Origin: MFD01275-c22 sp963705885 | GTDB taxonomy: Bacteria; Actinomycetota; Actinomycetes; JACCUZ01 | Assembly: GCA_963705885.1 (NCBI GenBank) | Contig: OY970120.1 | Coordinates: forward strand, 2,294,001 to 2,358,000 | Length of the DNA stretch: 64,000 nt | Direction: 5' to 3' | Translations under genes and position numbers: made by a program | The notes under the pieces: generated by a model | Seen by the model: only the letters and a program-made list of their open reading frames with translations | What the model was told of the DNA's origin: nothing | Database searches by the model: none | Shown here: piece after piece, positions 7,375 to 16,653 of the stretch | Numbering within the stretch: position 1 is the first letter of the stretch | Layout of the letters: every line of letters starts with the position of its first letter

Positions 7375-8895
7375 ATGACCTCGGTAGTGCCCGAGCGGGC
7401 CCTTCGCCGCGCCTCGTCCGACCCGTCTCCTGCCCCGCTGTCGCTCGCCGAGCACGCGGTCGCCGCCGACACCCGGTGGCTGCGGCGGCTCGGGCGCCGG
7501 CTCCTGCTGCTCGACGCCGTCCTGGTCACCACCGCGATCGGGGCCGCCCTCGGCTACGTCTTCGGCCCGACGTACAAGGGCCTGTCCATCGACAGCGAGC
7601 TGGCCAACATCAGGCCGAGCTCCTACCTCGTCCTCGGGCCCGCGCTCGCCGTGGCCTGGACCGCCTTCCTGCTCGTGACCCGCGCCTACGACGGCCGGTT
7701 CCTCGGGGTCGGGGGCGACGAGTACCGCCGCGTGATCCGGGCCAGCGTGTACTTCTGGGGCCTCGTGGCGGTCGCCTGCTACATGACCAAGTTCCAGTTC
7801 TCCCGGCTGGCGATGGGGCTGGCGTTCCTGCTGGGCACCGGGCTGCTGCTCGTCGGCCGCTGGTCGGCCCGCAAGATGCTGCACCGGGCCCGCGCCCGGT
7901 CGAGCCGCTGGTCGCACCGGGTTCTCGCGGTGGGCGGCAGCCAGGAGGTCGACGCCCTCGTCGCCGAGCTGGAGCGCGAGCCCTACGCCGGGCTGAAGGT
8001 CGTCGGTGCCTGCATGCCCGCCGGCGACGCCGCCGAGGGGTGCCGCGTCCCGGTCGTCGGGTCGCTGACCAGCGTCCCCGAGGCCGTCGCCCGGCTCGGC
8101 GTCGACACCGTCGCCGTCACCGCCTCCCGGGGGCTGACGAGCGGCGTGCTCAAGCGCCTCGGCTGGGACCTCGAGGGCGCCGGCGTCGACCTCGTCGTCG
8201 CGCCCGCGCTCACCGACGTCGCGGGCCCGCGCGTCCACGTGCGCCCGGTGTCGGGCCTGCAGCTGCTGTACGTCGAGCAGCCCGAGTTCACCGGGCCGAC
8301 CCGGGTGATGAAGGAGGCCTTCGACCGGGCCAGCGCCGCGGCCGCGCTCGCCGTCATCAGCCCCCTGCTGCTGACGATCGCCCTGGCCATCCGGCTGACC
8401 AGCGCGGGGCCTGTCATCTTCCGCCAGGTCCGGGTCGGCCGCGACGGCGAGATGTTCACCGTCTTCAAGTTCCGCACGATGGTCCTCGACGCCGAGCGGC
8501 GCCTCGGCGAGCTGTGGCACCGCAACGAGAGCAACGAGGTGCTCTTCAAGCTCCGCGAGGACCCCCGGGTGACCGCCGTGGGCCGGGTGCTGCGCCGCTT
8601 CAGCCTCGACGAGCTGCCCCAGCTGGTCAACGTGCTGCTGGGCACCATGAGCCTCGTCGGCCCCCGCCCGGCGCTGCCCAGCGAGACCGAGCAGTACGGC
8701 CGGGCGACCTCGCGGCGGCTGCTCGTCAAGCCCGGCATCACCGGCCTCTGGCAGGTCAGCGGCCGCTCCGACCTCTCCTGGGAGGACAGCGTCCGGCTGG
8801 ACCTCTACTACGTGGAGAACTGGTCGTTCGCCGGCGACATCCAGATCCTCTGGAAGACCCTGCACGCGGTCGTGAGCAGCCGCGGCGCGTACTGA
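7375..8895 (+). CDS. Polyprenyl-phosphate sugar-phosphate transferase (WcaJ/WbaP type)
   Basis: Integral membrane initiator of exopolysaccharide or glycan synthesis that moves a sugar-1-phosphate from a nucleotide sugar to undecaprenyl phosphate. The 506-aa protein has four N-terminal membrane helices (about 40-165), a Rossmann-like CoA-binding-type middle (about 180-290), one more helix (about 320-345), and the bacterial sugar-transferase domain with VFKFRTM, RFSLDELPQL, SLVGPRPALP and KPGITGLWQVSGR. Length and motif order are normal. No glycosyltransferase or flippase genes lie beside it, so it is an orphan initiator here. It has its own leader and sits between lspA and the RluD gene, which are adjacent in many bacteria. 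Confidence 0.93.
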   Translation: MTSVVPERALRRASSDPSPAPLSLAEHAVAADTRWLRRLGRRLLLLDAVLVTTAIGAALGYVFGPTYKGLSIDSELANIRPSSYLVLGPALAVAWTAFLLVTRAYDGRFLGVGGDEYRRVIRASVYFWGLVAVACYMTKFQFSRLAMGLAFLLGTGLLLVGRWSARKMLHRARARSSRWSHRVLAVGGSQEVDALVAELEREPYAGLKVVGACMPAGDAAEGCRVPVVGSLTSVPEAVARLGVDTVAVTASRGLTSGVLKRLGWDLEGAGVDLVVAPALTDVAGPRVHVRPVSGLQLLYVEQPEFTGPTRVMKEAFDRASAAAALAVISPLLLTIALAIRLTSAGPVIFRQVRVGRDGEMFTVFKFRTMVLDAERRLGELWHRNESNEVLFKLREDPRVTAVGRVLRRFSLDELPQLVNVLLGTMSLVGPRPALPSETEQYGRATSRRLLVKPGITGLWQVSGRSDLSWEDSVRLDLYYVENWSFAGDIQILWKTLHAVVSSRGAY

Positions 8896-8904
8896 CCTGC
8901 TGCG

Positions 8905-8910
8905 TATCCT
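8905..8910 (+). promoter_or_regulatory. -10 element (TATCCT), leaderless promoter of rluD-like gene
   Basis: TATCCT ends 6 nt before the GTG at 8917 with no Shine-Dalgarno between. Confidence 0.5.
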
Positions 8911-8916
8911 CGGGCG

Positions 8917-9849
8917 GTGACCACCGACCGGCGCAGCCTGCCCGTTCCCGAGGGCCTCGCCGGGGAGCGGCTCGACGCGGCGCTGTCCCGGCTGTTCGGG
9001 TTCTCGCGGACCCGGGCGGCCGAGATGGTCGGCGCCGGGGACGTCCTCGTGGACGGCGCGGTGGCCAGCAAGTCCGACCGGGTGCACGCGGGCGCGTGGC
9101 TCGACGTGACCGTGCCCGCTCCCGCGTCCGCGCCGTCGGTCGTCGCCGAGCCGGTGCCCGGCATGGTCGTGGTCCACGACGACGACGACCTGGTCGTCGT
9201 CGACAAGCCCGTCGGTGTCGCGGCGCACCCCAGCCCGGGCTGGACCGGGCCCACCGTGGTCGGTGGCCTGGCCGCGGCGGGCTTCCGGGTGTCGACCAGC
9301 GGCGCGGCGGAGCGGCAGGGCGTCGTCCACCGCCTGGACGTCGGCACGAGCGGTCTGATGGTGGTCGCGAAGTCGGAGCGGGCCTACACCGTGCTCAAGC
9401 GCGCCTTCAGGGAGCGCTCGGTCGAGAAGACCTACCACGCACTGGTCCAGGGCCACCCCGACCCGCTGCGCGGCACCGTCGACGCCCCGATCGACCGGCA
9501 CCCGAGCCACGACTACCGGTGGGCCGTGGTCGCGGGCGGGAAGCCGAGCGTCACCCACTACGACACGCTCGAGGCGCACCGGGCGGCGAGCCTGCTCGAG
9601 ATCGCTCTCGAGACCGGGCGCACCCACCAGATCCGGGTCCACATGGCCGCCCTGCGCCACCCGTGCGTCGGCGACCTGACCTACGGCGCCGACCCGACCC
9701 TCGCGGCCCGGCTGGGGCTGACCCGGCAGTGGCTGCACGCGGTGCGTCTGGGCTTCGAGCACCCCTCGACCGGCGATCGGCTCGAGCTGGAGAGCCCCTA
9801 CCCCGAGGACCTGTCCACGGCCCTGGACCGGCTGCGGGACCAGGCGTGA
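8917..9849 (+). CDS. RluA/RluD-family pseudouridine synthase
   Basis: Converts uridines to pseudouridine in 23S rRNA, by family likeness to RluD. The 310-aa protein has an N-terminal S4 RNA-binding domain (about 8-65) and the RluA catalytic domain with the signature HRLDVGTSGL, whose Asp is the catalytic residue, then ETGRTHQIRVHM. GTG start at 8917 directly follows a TATCCT box. It overlaps the GNAT gene by 4 nt (GTGA), so the two are translationally coupled. Confidence 0.93.
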   Translation: MTTDRRSLPVPEGLAGERLDAALSRLFGFSRTRAAEMVGAGDVLVDGAVASKSDRVHAGAWLDVTVPAPASAPSVVAEPVPGMVVVHDDDDLVVVDKPVGVAAHPSPGWTGPTVVGGLAAAGFRVSTSGAAERQGVVHRLDVGTSGLMVVAKSERAYTVLKRAFRERSVEKTYHALVQGHPDPLRGTVDAPIDRHPSHDYRWAVVAGGKPSVTHYDTLEAHRAASLLEIALETGRTHQIRVHMAALRHPCVGDLTYGADPTLAARLGLTRQWLHAVRLGFEHPSTGDRLELESPYPEDLSTALDRLRDQA

Positions 9850-10325
9850 CCGGGCGCGGCAGCGTACGCACGGTGCGGCTCGCCGTCGACGAGCGGGACC
9901 GGCAGGCCGCGTACGCCGTGCGGTTCGACGTCTTCGTCACCGAGCAGCAGGTGCCCGCCGACCTCGAGCTGGACGACCTCGACGACGTGGCCGACCACTT
10001 CGTCGCCTACGACGGCGACCGGCCGGTCGGGGCCGGGCGGCTCGTGGTGGAGCCCCCGGGGTTCGAGGGGGCCGACCCGGCGCTGGGCCCCGTCGGGCAC
10101 CTGGGCCGGCTCGCGGTGCGGCCGGAGACCCGCGGGAGCGCCCTGGGCGTCGCGCTGGTCCGGGCGATCGAGGCGCGGGCCGCCGAGCGTGGCCTGCGGG
10201 TGGTCGCCCTCTCGGCCCAGACCCACGCGCTGGGCTTCTACGAGCGCCTCGGCTACGCGGCCCACGGCGACGTGTTCGACGACGCCGGGCTGCCGCACCG
10301 CTGGATGACCCGGCCGCTCGGCTGA
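9846..10325 (+). CDS. GNAT-family N-acetyltransferase (ElaA/YjcF-like)
   Basis: Small 159-aa acetyltransferase. The fold is recognisable by RFDVFVTEQQVP near the N-terminus (typical of the ElaA/YjcF subgroup), the acetyl-CoA loop region LGRLAVRPETRGSALG, and a late FYERLGY motif. The substrate is unknown. The start is the GTG overlapping the upstream stop as GTGA; no other start fits, and it is probably co-transcribed with the pseudouridine synthase. Confidence 0.85.
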   Translation: MTGRGSVRTVRLAVDERDRQAAYAVRFDVFVTEQQVPADLELDDLDDVADHFVAYDGDRPVGAGRLVVEPPGFEGADPALGPVGHLGRLAVRPETRGSALGVALVRAIEARAAERGLRVVALSAQTHALGFYERLGYAAHGDVFDDAGLPHRWMTRPLG

Positions 10326-10412
10326 GCCGGGAGGGTGGTCTCCCAGGCGTGCGGGACCCGGGCGGACGACCCGAGGTCGGCAAAGCGTGACGTGGGGACG
10401 CGTGACTCGTTC

Positions 10413-10418
10413 TACTCT
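10413..10418 (+). promoter_or_regulatory. Candidate -10 (TACTCT) of the EAL gene
   Basis: TACTCT lies about 55 nt before the preferred GTG start at 10474, leaving a leader that ends in a GGTCGAGGGGG purine tract. Confidence 0.35.
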
Positions 10419-10473
10419 CAGTACCGAGCTGTCCACTCAGCGTGGCGCTGATCGGGGTCGAGGGGGTGCAACC

Positions 10474-11547
10474 GTGGCCGTGAGCTCCTCCCGGCTGGTG
10501 CGCGTGCTGGTCGCGGTCGTCGTGGTCGAGTGCGCGATCGCCCTGGTCGCCCACAGCGCCAGCGCCTGGCAGGTGTCCACCGGCGACGCGCGATCCTCCG
10601 ACTACCTCGCGGTCGTCGGCCTCCTGTGGGTCGTCGTGCTCGCCGTCGCCGCGCTGCTGGTCGCCCGCCGGGTCGACCAGCTCGGGCGGCGGGTCCTCGT
10701 GCAGGACCAGCACCTCGAGGCCGTGGAGGCCCCCCGGCGACGCCTCGCGGAGCTCACGGCGCGGGTCGAGCGCGTCCTGGCGGCCCCCGAGACCATGCAC
10801 CCCGCCCTGCAGCCGATCGTCGACCTCACGACCGGCCGGTGGGTGGCCGTCGAGGCCCTCGCGCGGTTCCCCGACGACGCCCCGCCCGAGCGGTGGTTCG
10901 CCGACGCCCACGAGGCCGGCATCGGTGTCGAGCTGGAGCGGCTGGCCTTCCACCAGGCCGTCCGGACGCTGGCGCAGCTGCCCGCGGGTGTCTCGCTGTC
11001 GGTCAACGCCTCGCCCGCGCTGATCCTGGACCCCGGCTTCTCCTCCCTCCTCGAGGACTGCGGCGAGGACCGCCGGCGGCTCGTCGTCGAGATCACCGAG
11101 CACGCTGCCGTGAGCGGCTACGAGGACATCCACGCCGTCCTGCTCCCGCACCGGCAGCTGGGGCTGCGGCTGGCGGTCGACGACACCGGCGCGGGCTACG
11201 CGTCCTTCGCGCACGTTCTGCGGCTGCGGCCCGACACCATCAAGCTCGACCGGTCGCTGCTCGCCGACATCGACCACGACGCCGCCCGCCGGGCGTTCGT
11301 CACCGCGATCGTCCTCATGGCCCTCGAGCTGGGGGCCGCGGTCACGGCGGAGGGCGTCGAGACCCCCGCCGAGCTCGACACGTTGCGCAGCCTCGGGGTC
11401 GACACGGTGCAGGGCTTCCTGATCGCCCGCCCCAGCCACCTCCCCGCCAGCTGGCGCGCCTGGGCCGACCGGGACTGGCTGGCCGTCCTGGCGTCCGACC
11501 CGGTCGCGACGGACCTGCGGGCACCGGTCGACGCGTCGCGATCCTGA
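10474..11547 (+). CDS. Membrane-anchored EAL-domain c-di-GMP phosphodiesterase
   Basis: Predicted cyclic-di-GMP hydrolase of 357 aa. Two N-terminal membrane helices (about 5-28 and 42-65) and a short linker precede an EAL domain (about 105-345). The metal and catalytic residues look present: E in VEALARF, N in SVNASP, E in VEITEH, the Asp pair in VDDTGAG, K in IKLDRS, E in AEGVET and Q in VQGF, so it should be active rather than a degenerate sensor. There is no GGDEF or PAS domain. GTG 10474 is chosen because a purine-rich tract precedes it and it puts the first helix at the N-terminus. It is a single gene in its context. Confidence 0.9.
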   Translation: MAVSSSRLVRVLVAVVVVECAIALVAHSASAWQVSTGDARSSDYLAVVGLLWVVVLAVAALLVARRVDQLGRRVLVQDQHLEAVEAPRRRLAELTARVERVLAAPETMHPALQPIVDLTTGRWVAVEALARFPDDAPPERWFADAHEAGIGVELERLAFHQAVRTLAQLPAGVSLSVNASPALILDPGFSSLLEDCGEDRRRLVVEITEHAAVSGYEDIHAVLLPHRQLGLRLAVDDTGAGYASFAHVLRLRPDTIKLDRSLLADIDHDAARRAFVTAIVLMALELGAAVTAEGVETPAELDTLRSLGVDTVQGFLIARPSHLPASWRAWADRDWLAVLASDPVATDLRAPVDASRS

Positions 11548-11583
11548 CCTACGGTGAGGGGCGGTCCCGACCGAAGGAGACGT

Positions 11584-12756
11584 GTGGGCCTGACCTCGCG
11601 CGCGGCATCAGCCGTCCTCACCGCGGCCGCGGTGACGGCCGGCGTCCTCGGCGTCCCCCACGCCGCAGCGGCCGGCGCGGCGCCGCCCCGGCCCGCGGTG
11701 CTCGCGGCCGGCGAGGCGCGGACGCTGACCCTTCGCGCGGCCCCGGCCGTGGTCGCGGCCGGCGAGGTCAGCACGCTGACCGGACGGCTCGCCGACGGCG
11801 CGAGCGGTGCGGCCCTGGCGGGGGAGACGGTCCGCCTCGAGAGCCTCGCCGCGGACGGGACCTGGGTCGAGGTCGCCTCGCTGACCACCGGGGACGACGG
11901 CCGGGCCTCGACCACCCGGGCGCCGGGCGCCGCCACCGACTACCGGCTGCACCACGGCGACCCGGGGGGACCGGGGGAGGCGGTGAGCCCCCCGGTGACC
12001 GTGTCCGTGCGGGCGCTGAGCGCCCGCTGGACCCGCGAGGCCGTGCGGCTCGGCCGCGTCGCCACCGTGCGCGGCGCGCTGGACGCCCGCGCCGGCTCGT
12101 TGCTGCGGCTCGAGCGGCGCGTCGCCACGCAGTGGCGCCGGACCGACCGGACCCGGACGGCGGCCGACGGTTCGTACTCCTTCGCCGTGCGCCCGGCGTC
12201 GGCCGGTTACTCCCGCTGGCGGGTCGTGCGGCCGTCCCGCGCCGGGCGGCCCGGCGTGTCGGCAGCACTGCCGCGGCTGGAGGCCTTCCGGCTGCACCGC
12301 TACTCGGTGACCACGCGCGGCACGGTGCGCGCCGACCTCGGCGTGTTCCGCCGGTCCGTGGCCGAGACGCTGGACGACCCACGTGGCTGGGCGGCTGCGC
12401 ACCGACGCTTCCGAGAGGTGCCGCGCGGCGGCGACTTCACCGTGGTGCTGTCGCAGGCCAGCCGGCTGCCGGGGTTCTCGTCGGTCTGCTCGACGACGTA
12501 CAGCTGCCGGGTCGGGCGCTACGTCGTGATCAACCAGGACCGGTGGCGCTCCGGCTCGCCGTACTTCCCCGGCACGCTGAAGGAGTACCGGCGGATGGTG
12601 GTCAACCACGAGACGGGGCACTGGCTGGGGCGGGGCCACGCGTACTGCCCGGGCCGGGGCCGGCTCGCCCCCGTCATGCAGCAGCAGTCCAAGGGCATGC
12701 AGGGCTGCGCGGTCAACCCGTGGCCGCTCCGCCGCGAGGTGCGCGCCGTCTCCTGA
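11584..12756 (+). CDS. Secreted DUF3152 metalloprotease-like protein
   Basis: Exported protein of 390 aa. The start GTG 11584 follows GAAGGAGA by 5 nt, and a Sec signal peptide ends near AHAAAA-type residues (about 25-30). Residues about 45-235 look like two Ig-like/carboxypeptidase-regulatory beta domains. The C-terminal DUF3152 region (about 240-390) carries HETGHWLGRGH, a full HExxHxxGxxH zinc signature with a following Met (VMQQQ), as in metzincins, and paired cysteines. The peptidase role is inferred from this motif; DUF3152 has no well-characterised substrate. It is followed by a strong hairpin. Confidence 0.85.
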   Translation: MGLTSRAASAVLTAAAVTAGVLGVPHAAAAGAAPPRPAVLAAGEARTLTLRAAPAVVAAGEVSTLTGRLADGASGAALAGETVRLESLAADGTWVEVASLTTGDDGRASTTRAPGAATDYRLHHGDPGGPGEAVSPPVTVSVRALSARWTREAVRLGRVATVRGALDARAGSLLRLERRVATQWRRTDRTRTAADGSYSFAVRPASAGYSRWRVVRPSRAGRPGVSAALPRLEAFRLHRYSVTTRGTVRADLGVFRRSVAETLDDPRGWAAAHRRFREVPRGGDFTVVLSQASRLPGFSSVCSTTYSCRVGRYVVINQDRWRSGSPYFPGTLKEYRRMVVNHETGHWLGRGHAYCPGRGRLAPVMQQQSKGMQGCAVNPWPLRREVRAVS

Positions 12757-12799
12757 CCGGCCGCCACCGGCGTACGCCCTGGCGCTGAGCCGGTCGTAC

Positions 12800-12867
12800 G
12801 TGATCATCCGTGCCGGTCCGGAGATCATTTCGGCGAAGATGATCTCCGGGGCGGCACGAACGATCAT
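12800..12867. terminator. Long hairpin downstream of the DUF3152 gene
   Basis: Inverted repeat whose inner stem is CCGGAGATCAT (12818-12828) and ATGATCTCCGG (12839-12849) with a 10-nt loop; an outer stem pairs GTGCCG with CGGCAC and ends in GATCAT on both sides. It probably terminates transcription before the dnaE promoter. It carries the GTGATCAT word also found near 42320, 42380 and 58612. Confidence 0.6.
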
Positions 12868-12940
12868 GGGTCGGCGCGGCGACACGCCGACACGGGCTGG
12901 ACGGTTGCGGACGTGCCCGGGAACGGTCGGGGCCCGCACC

Positions 12941-12946
12941 TAGACT
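12941..12946 (+). promoter_or_regulatory. -10 element (TAGACT) of dnaE
   Basis: TAGACT lies 48 nt before the dnaE ATG, giving a leader of about 40 nt that contains GGAGG. The same hexamer drives hisD and hisH in this window. Confidence 0.45.
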
Positions 12947-12993
12947 CGGGCCCGCACAGACCACCGGCCGGCGTCTCGGAGGCACCTCCCCGC

Positions 12994-15900
12994 ATGGGAT
13001 CCAGCGACTCGTTCGTGCACCTGCACACGCACACCGAGTACTCCATGCTCGACGGGGCGGCCCGCCTCGACGACCTCTTCCGCGAGTCGGCGGCCATGGG
13101 CATGCCGGCCCTGGCCATGACCGACCACGGCAACGTGTTCGGCGCCTACGACTTCTGGAAGAAGGCGCGCGCGGCCGGGGTCAAGCCGATCATCGGCACC
13201 GAGGCCTACCTCACCCCGGGCACCCACCGCAGCGACAAGACCCGGGTGCGGTGGAACGACGGCGGCGACGACGACGTGTCCGGCGGCGGGGCCTACACCC
13301 ACATGACGATGTGGGCCGAGACCACCGCCGGCATGCACAACCTGTTCCGCCTCTCCAGCCTGGCCAGCCTCGAGGGGCAGTACTACAAGCCCCGCATGGA
13401 CCGCGAGCTCCTCCAGACCTACGCCAAGGGCATCATCGCCTCGACCGGGTGCCCGGGCGGCGAGGTGCAGACGCTGCTGCGCATCGGCCGCTACGACGAC
13501 GCGGTCCGCAGCGCGGCGGAGTTCCGCGACATCTTCGGCCGGGAGAACTTCTTCGTCGAGCTGATGGACCACGGCCTGCCGGTGGAGCAGCGCGTCCGCC
13601 AGGACCTGCTGCGCCTCGCCAAGGACCTCGGCCTGCCGCTGGTCGCCACCAACGACCTGCACTACACCTACGCCCGCGACGCCGAGGCGCACGCGGTCCT
13701 GCTCTGCGTCCAGTCGGGGCGCACCCTCGCCGACCCGACCCGCTTCAAGTTCGAGGCCGACGACTTCTACCTCAAGACCCCCGCCGAGATGCGCGAGGTC
13801 TGGCGCGACCTGCCCGAGGCCTGCGACAACACCCTCGCGATCGCCGAGCGCTGCGACGTCGCCTTCACCGAGGGCGCCAACCTCATGCCGCGCTTCGAGG
13901 TGCCGGACGGGGAGAGCGAGCAGTCCTGGCTGGTCAAGGAGGTCGAGCGCGGGCTCCAGCAGCGCTTCACGGGGCAGGTCCCCGACGGCCACCGAAAGCA
14001 GGCCGAGTACGAGGTCGGGGTCATGGTCCAGATGGGCTTCCCCGGCTACTTCCTCGTCACCGCCGACCTCGTGCAGTACGCCAAGGCCAACGGGATCCGG
14101 GTCGGTCCGGGTCGTGGGTCCGCAGCCGGGTCCCTCGTCGCGTACGCGCTGGGCATCACCGACCTCGACCCGATCCCGCACGGCCTGCTGTTCGAGCGGT
14201 TCCTCAACCCCGAGCGCATCTCGATGCCCGACATCGACCTGGATTTCGACGAGCGCCGGCGCGGCGACATGATCCGCTACGCCACCGAGAAGTACGGCGA
14301 GGACCGCGTCAGCCAGATCATCACCTACGGCACGATCAAGGCCAAGCAGGCCGTCAAGGACTCCGCGCGGGTGCTCGGCTTCCCGTTCGCGATGGGCGAC
14401 CGCATCACCAAGGCGATGCCCCCGGCCGTCATGGGCAAGGACGTCCCGCTCGCCGGCATCTTCGACCGCGACCATCCCCGGTGGAAGGAGGCGGGGGAGT
14501 TCCGGACGCTCTACGAGAACGACCCCGAGGTCAAGCGCGTCGTCGACAACGCGCGCGGCCTCGAGGGTCTCAAGCGGCAGTGGGGCGTGCACGCGGCCGG
14601 CGTCATCCTGTCTCGCGAGCCGCTGCTCGACGTGATCCCGATCATGCGCCGCGAGCAGGACGGCGCGATCATCACCCAGTTCGACATGGGCGCCTGCGAG
14701 ACGCTCGGGCTGCTGAAGATGGACTTCCTCGGCCTGCGCAACCTCACCGTCCTCGACGACTGCCTGAAGAACATCGAGGCCAACCGGGGCGAGCGCATCG
14801 AGCTCGAGACCCTCGACCTCGCCGACACCAAGGCCTACGAGCTGCTGGCGCGCGGCGACACCCTCGGCGTCTTCCAGCTCGACGGCGGCCCGATGCGCTC
14901 GCTGCTGCGGGCGATGCGGCCCGACAACTTCGAGGACATCTCCGCGGTCCTCGCCCTCTACCGTCCCGGGCCGATGGGCGCCAACGCCCACATCGAGTAC
15001 GCCGACCGCAAGAACGGCCGCAAGCCGGTCGTCCCGATCCACCCCGAGCTCGAGAAGCCGCTCGAGGAGATCCTCGGCGACACGCACGGCCTGATCGTCT
15101 ACCAGGAACAGGTCATGGCGATCGCCCAGCAGCTCGCGGGCTACACGCTGGGCCAGGCCGACCTGCTGCGCCGGGCGATGGGCAAGAAGAAGAAGGAGAT
15201 CCTCGACAAGGAGTACGTCCCCTTCTCCGAGGGGATGCGCGCCAAGGGGTTCTCCGAGGCGGCGATCAAGAAGCTGTGGGACGTGCTCGTCCCCTTCTCC
15301 GACTACGCGTTCAACAAGGCGCACACCGCGGGCTACGGCCTGGTGTCCTACTGGACCGCGTTCCTCAAGGCCAACTACCCGTCCGAGTACATGGCGGCGC
15401 TGCTCACGTCGGTCAAGGACGACAAGGACAAGTCGGCGCTCTACCTCAACGAGTGCCGCCGCATGGGCATCAAGGTGCTGCCGCCCGACGTCAACGAGTC
15501 CGACAGCTACTACACCCCGCGCGGCACCGACATCCGCTTCGGGCTCTCGGCGATCCGCAACGTGGGTGAGAACGTCGTGGCCTCGATCGCCGCGACCCGC
15601 TCGGCCAAGGGCCGCTTCACCGACTTCTACGACTTCCTCCGCAAGGTCGAGCCGGTCGCCTGCAACAAGAAGACGGTCGAGTCGCTGATCAAGGCCGGCG
15701 CCTTCGACTCCCTCGGCGACCCGCGGCGGGGGCTGCTCAACGTCCACGCCGATGCGATCGACACCTTCATGTCGACCAAGCGCAACGAGGCGCACGGCCA
15801 GTTCGACCTCTTCAGCGGGGCTGACAACGGGCTCGGTGGCGGCGACGACGACACCGCGTCGGGGGACGAGGGGCTCGACGTCACCCCGAGCATCCCGCTC

Positions 15901-16542
15901 GGCGAGTGGGACAAGAGCGTCCTCCTGCAGTACGAGCGCGAGATGCTCGGCCTCTACGTCTCCGACCATCCCCTGTTCGGCGTCGAGCACGTGCTCGCGG
16001 CCGCCACCGACTGCTCGATCGCGACCCTGACCGGGTCCGAGGACCGGGCCGACGGCTCCCACGTGACGATCGGCGGTCTGGTCAGCGGGCTGCAGCGCAA
16101 GGTCACCAAGAAGGGCGACGTCTGGGCGATCGCCACGCTCGAGGACCTCGAGGGCGCGATCGAGGTCATGTTCTTCCCGCAGACCTACCAGCTGTTCGCC
16201 ACGACGCTGGCCGAGGACGCCGTGGTCGTCGTGAAGGGCCGCCTTGACCGCCGCGAGGACGTGCCCAAGCTCATCGCCACCGAGCTGAGCCTGCCCGACC
16301 TGTCCGAGGGCCCGCGCGGTCCGGTGGTCATCTCGCTGCCGGTCGTGCGCTGCACCCCGCCCGTCGTCGAGCGGCTCAAGGAGGTGCTCGGGACCCACCC
16401 CGGTGCCACCGAGGTGCACCTGCGGCTGCAGGCGGCGTCCCGGACCACCGTGCTGCGCATCGACGACGGGCTGCGGGTCAACCCCTCACCCGCGCTGATG
16501 GGCGACCTCAAGGCGCTGCTCGGCCCCGCCTGCCTGGGCTGA
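12994..16542 (+). CDS. dnaE: DNA polymerase III subunit alpha
   Basis: Catalytic subunit of the replicative polymerase, 1182 aa, normal for actinobacterial DnaE1. In order: PHP domain starting HLHTHTEYSMLDG with TDHGN; polymerase core with GPGRGSAAGS and the catalytic Asp motif PDIDLDF; the fingers/tandem HhH region; and a C-terminal OB fold (about 985-1070) with GGLVSGLQRKVTKKG. The PHP histidines are intact, so intrinsic proofreading, known for mycobacterial DnaE1, is likely. ATG 12994 is preferred to the in-frame start at 12913 because GGAGG lies about 12 nt upstream and the PHP domain starts at once. Single gene with its own promoter. Confidence 0.98.
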   Translation: MGSSDSFVHLHTHTEYSMLDGAARLDDLFRESAAMGMPALAMTDHGNVFGAYDFWKKARAAGVKPIIGTEAYLTPGTHRSDKTRVRWNDGGDDDVSGGGAYTHMTMWAETTAGMHNLFRLSSLASLEGQYYKPRMDRELLQTYAKGIIASTGCPGGEVQTLLRIGRYDDAVRSAAEFRDIFGRENFFVELMDHGLPVEQRVRQDLLRLAKDLGLPLVATNDLHYTYARDAEAHAVLLCVQSGRTLADPTRFKFEADDFYLKTPAEMREVWRDLPEACDNTLAIAERCDVAFTEGANLMPRFEVPDGESEQSWLVKEVERGLQQRFTGQVPDGHRKQAEYEVGVMVQMGFPGYFLVTADLVQYAKANGIRVGPGRGSAAGSLVAYALGITDLDPIPHGLLFERFLNPERISMPDIDLDFDERRRGDMIRYATEKYGEDRVSQIITYGTIKAKQAVKDSARVLGFPFAMGDRITKAMPPAVMGKDVPLAGIFDRDHPRWKEAGEFRTLYENDPEVKRVVDNARGLEGLKRQWGVHAAGVILSREPLLDVIPIMRREQDGAIITQFDMGACETLGLLKMDFLGLRNLTVLDDCLKNIEANRGERIELETLDLADTKAYELLARGDTLGVFQLDGGPMRSLLRAMRPDNFEDISAVLALYRPGPMGANAHIEYADRKNGRKPVVPIHPELEKPLEEILGDTHGLIVYQEQVMAIAQQLAGYTLGQADLLRRAMGKKKKEILDKEYVPFSEGMRAKGFSEAAIKKLWDVLVPFSDYAFNKAHTAGYGLVSYWTAFLKANYPSEYMAALLTSVKDDKDKSALYLNECRRMGIKVLPPDVNESDSYYTPRGTDIRFGLSAIRNVGENVVASIAATRSAKGRFTDFYDFLRKVEPVACNKKTVESLIKAGAFDSLGDPRRGLLNVHADAIDTFMSTKRNEAHGQFDLFSGADNGLGGGDDDTASGDEGLDVTPSIPLGEWDKSVLLQYEREMLGLYVSDHPLFGVEHVLAAATDCSIATLTGSEDRADGSHVTIGGLVSGLQRKVTKKGDVWAIATLEDLEGAIEVMFFPQTYQLFATTLAEDAVVVVKGRLDRREDVPKLIATELSLPDLSEGPRGPVVISLPVVRCTPPVVERLKEVLGTHPGATEVHLRLQAASRTTVLRIDDGLRVNPSPALMGDLKALLGPACLG

Positions 16543-16605
16543 GCCCGGGCTTGTCGTCCCCGCTCTCTGGGTGCCCGTACTCAGGCCGGGCGGGAGACGC
16601 GCCGA

Positions 16606-16611
16606 TACCTT
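16606..16611 (+). promoter_or_regulatory. Candidate -10 (TACCTT) of the DUF3352 gene
   Basis: TACCTT lies 42 nt before the ATG at 16654, and GGGAG lies 5-9 nt before the ATG as ribosome binding site. Confidence 0.35.
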
Positions 16612-16653
16612 CGCGACGGGCCGCGACGAGCGTGGCCACGGCGTGGGAGTGAC

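Noticed and set aside
12940..16419. Very long open frame antisense to dnaE
   Set aside because: Its product is rich in Arg, Gly, His and Asp from mirrored GC codons, has no domain, and sits fully under a certain gene. It arises from high third-position GC.
16535..16556. Hairpin terminator at the dnaE stop
   Set aside because: GCCTGGGC and GCCCGGGC pair only with a mismatch and the stem contains the stop codon; too weak to call.
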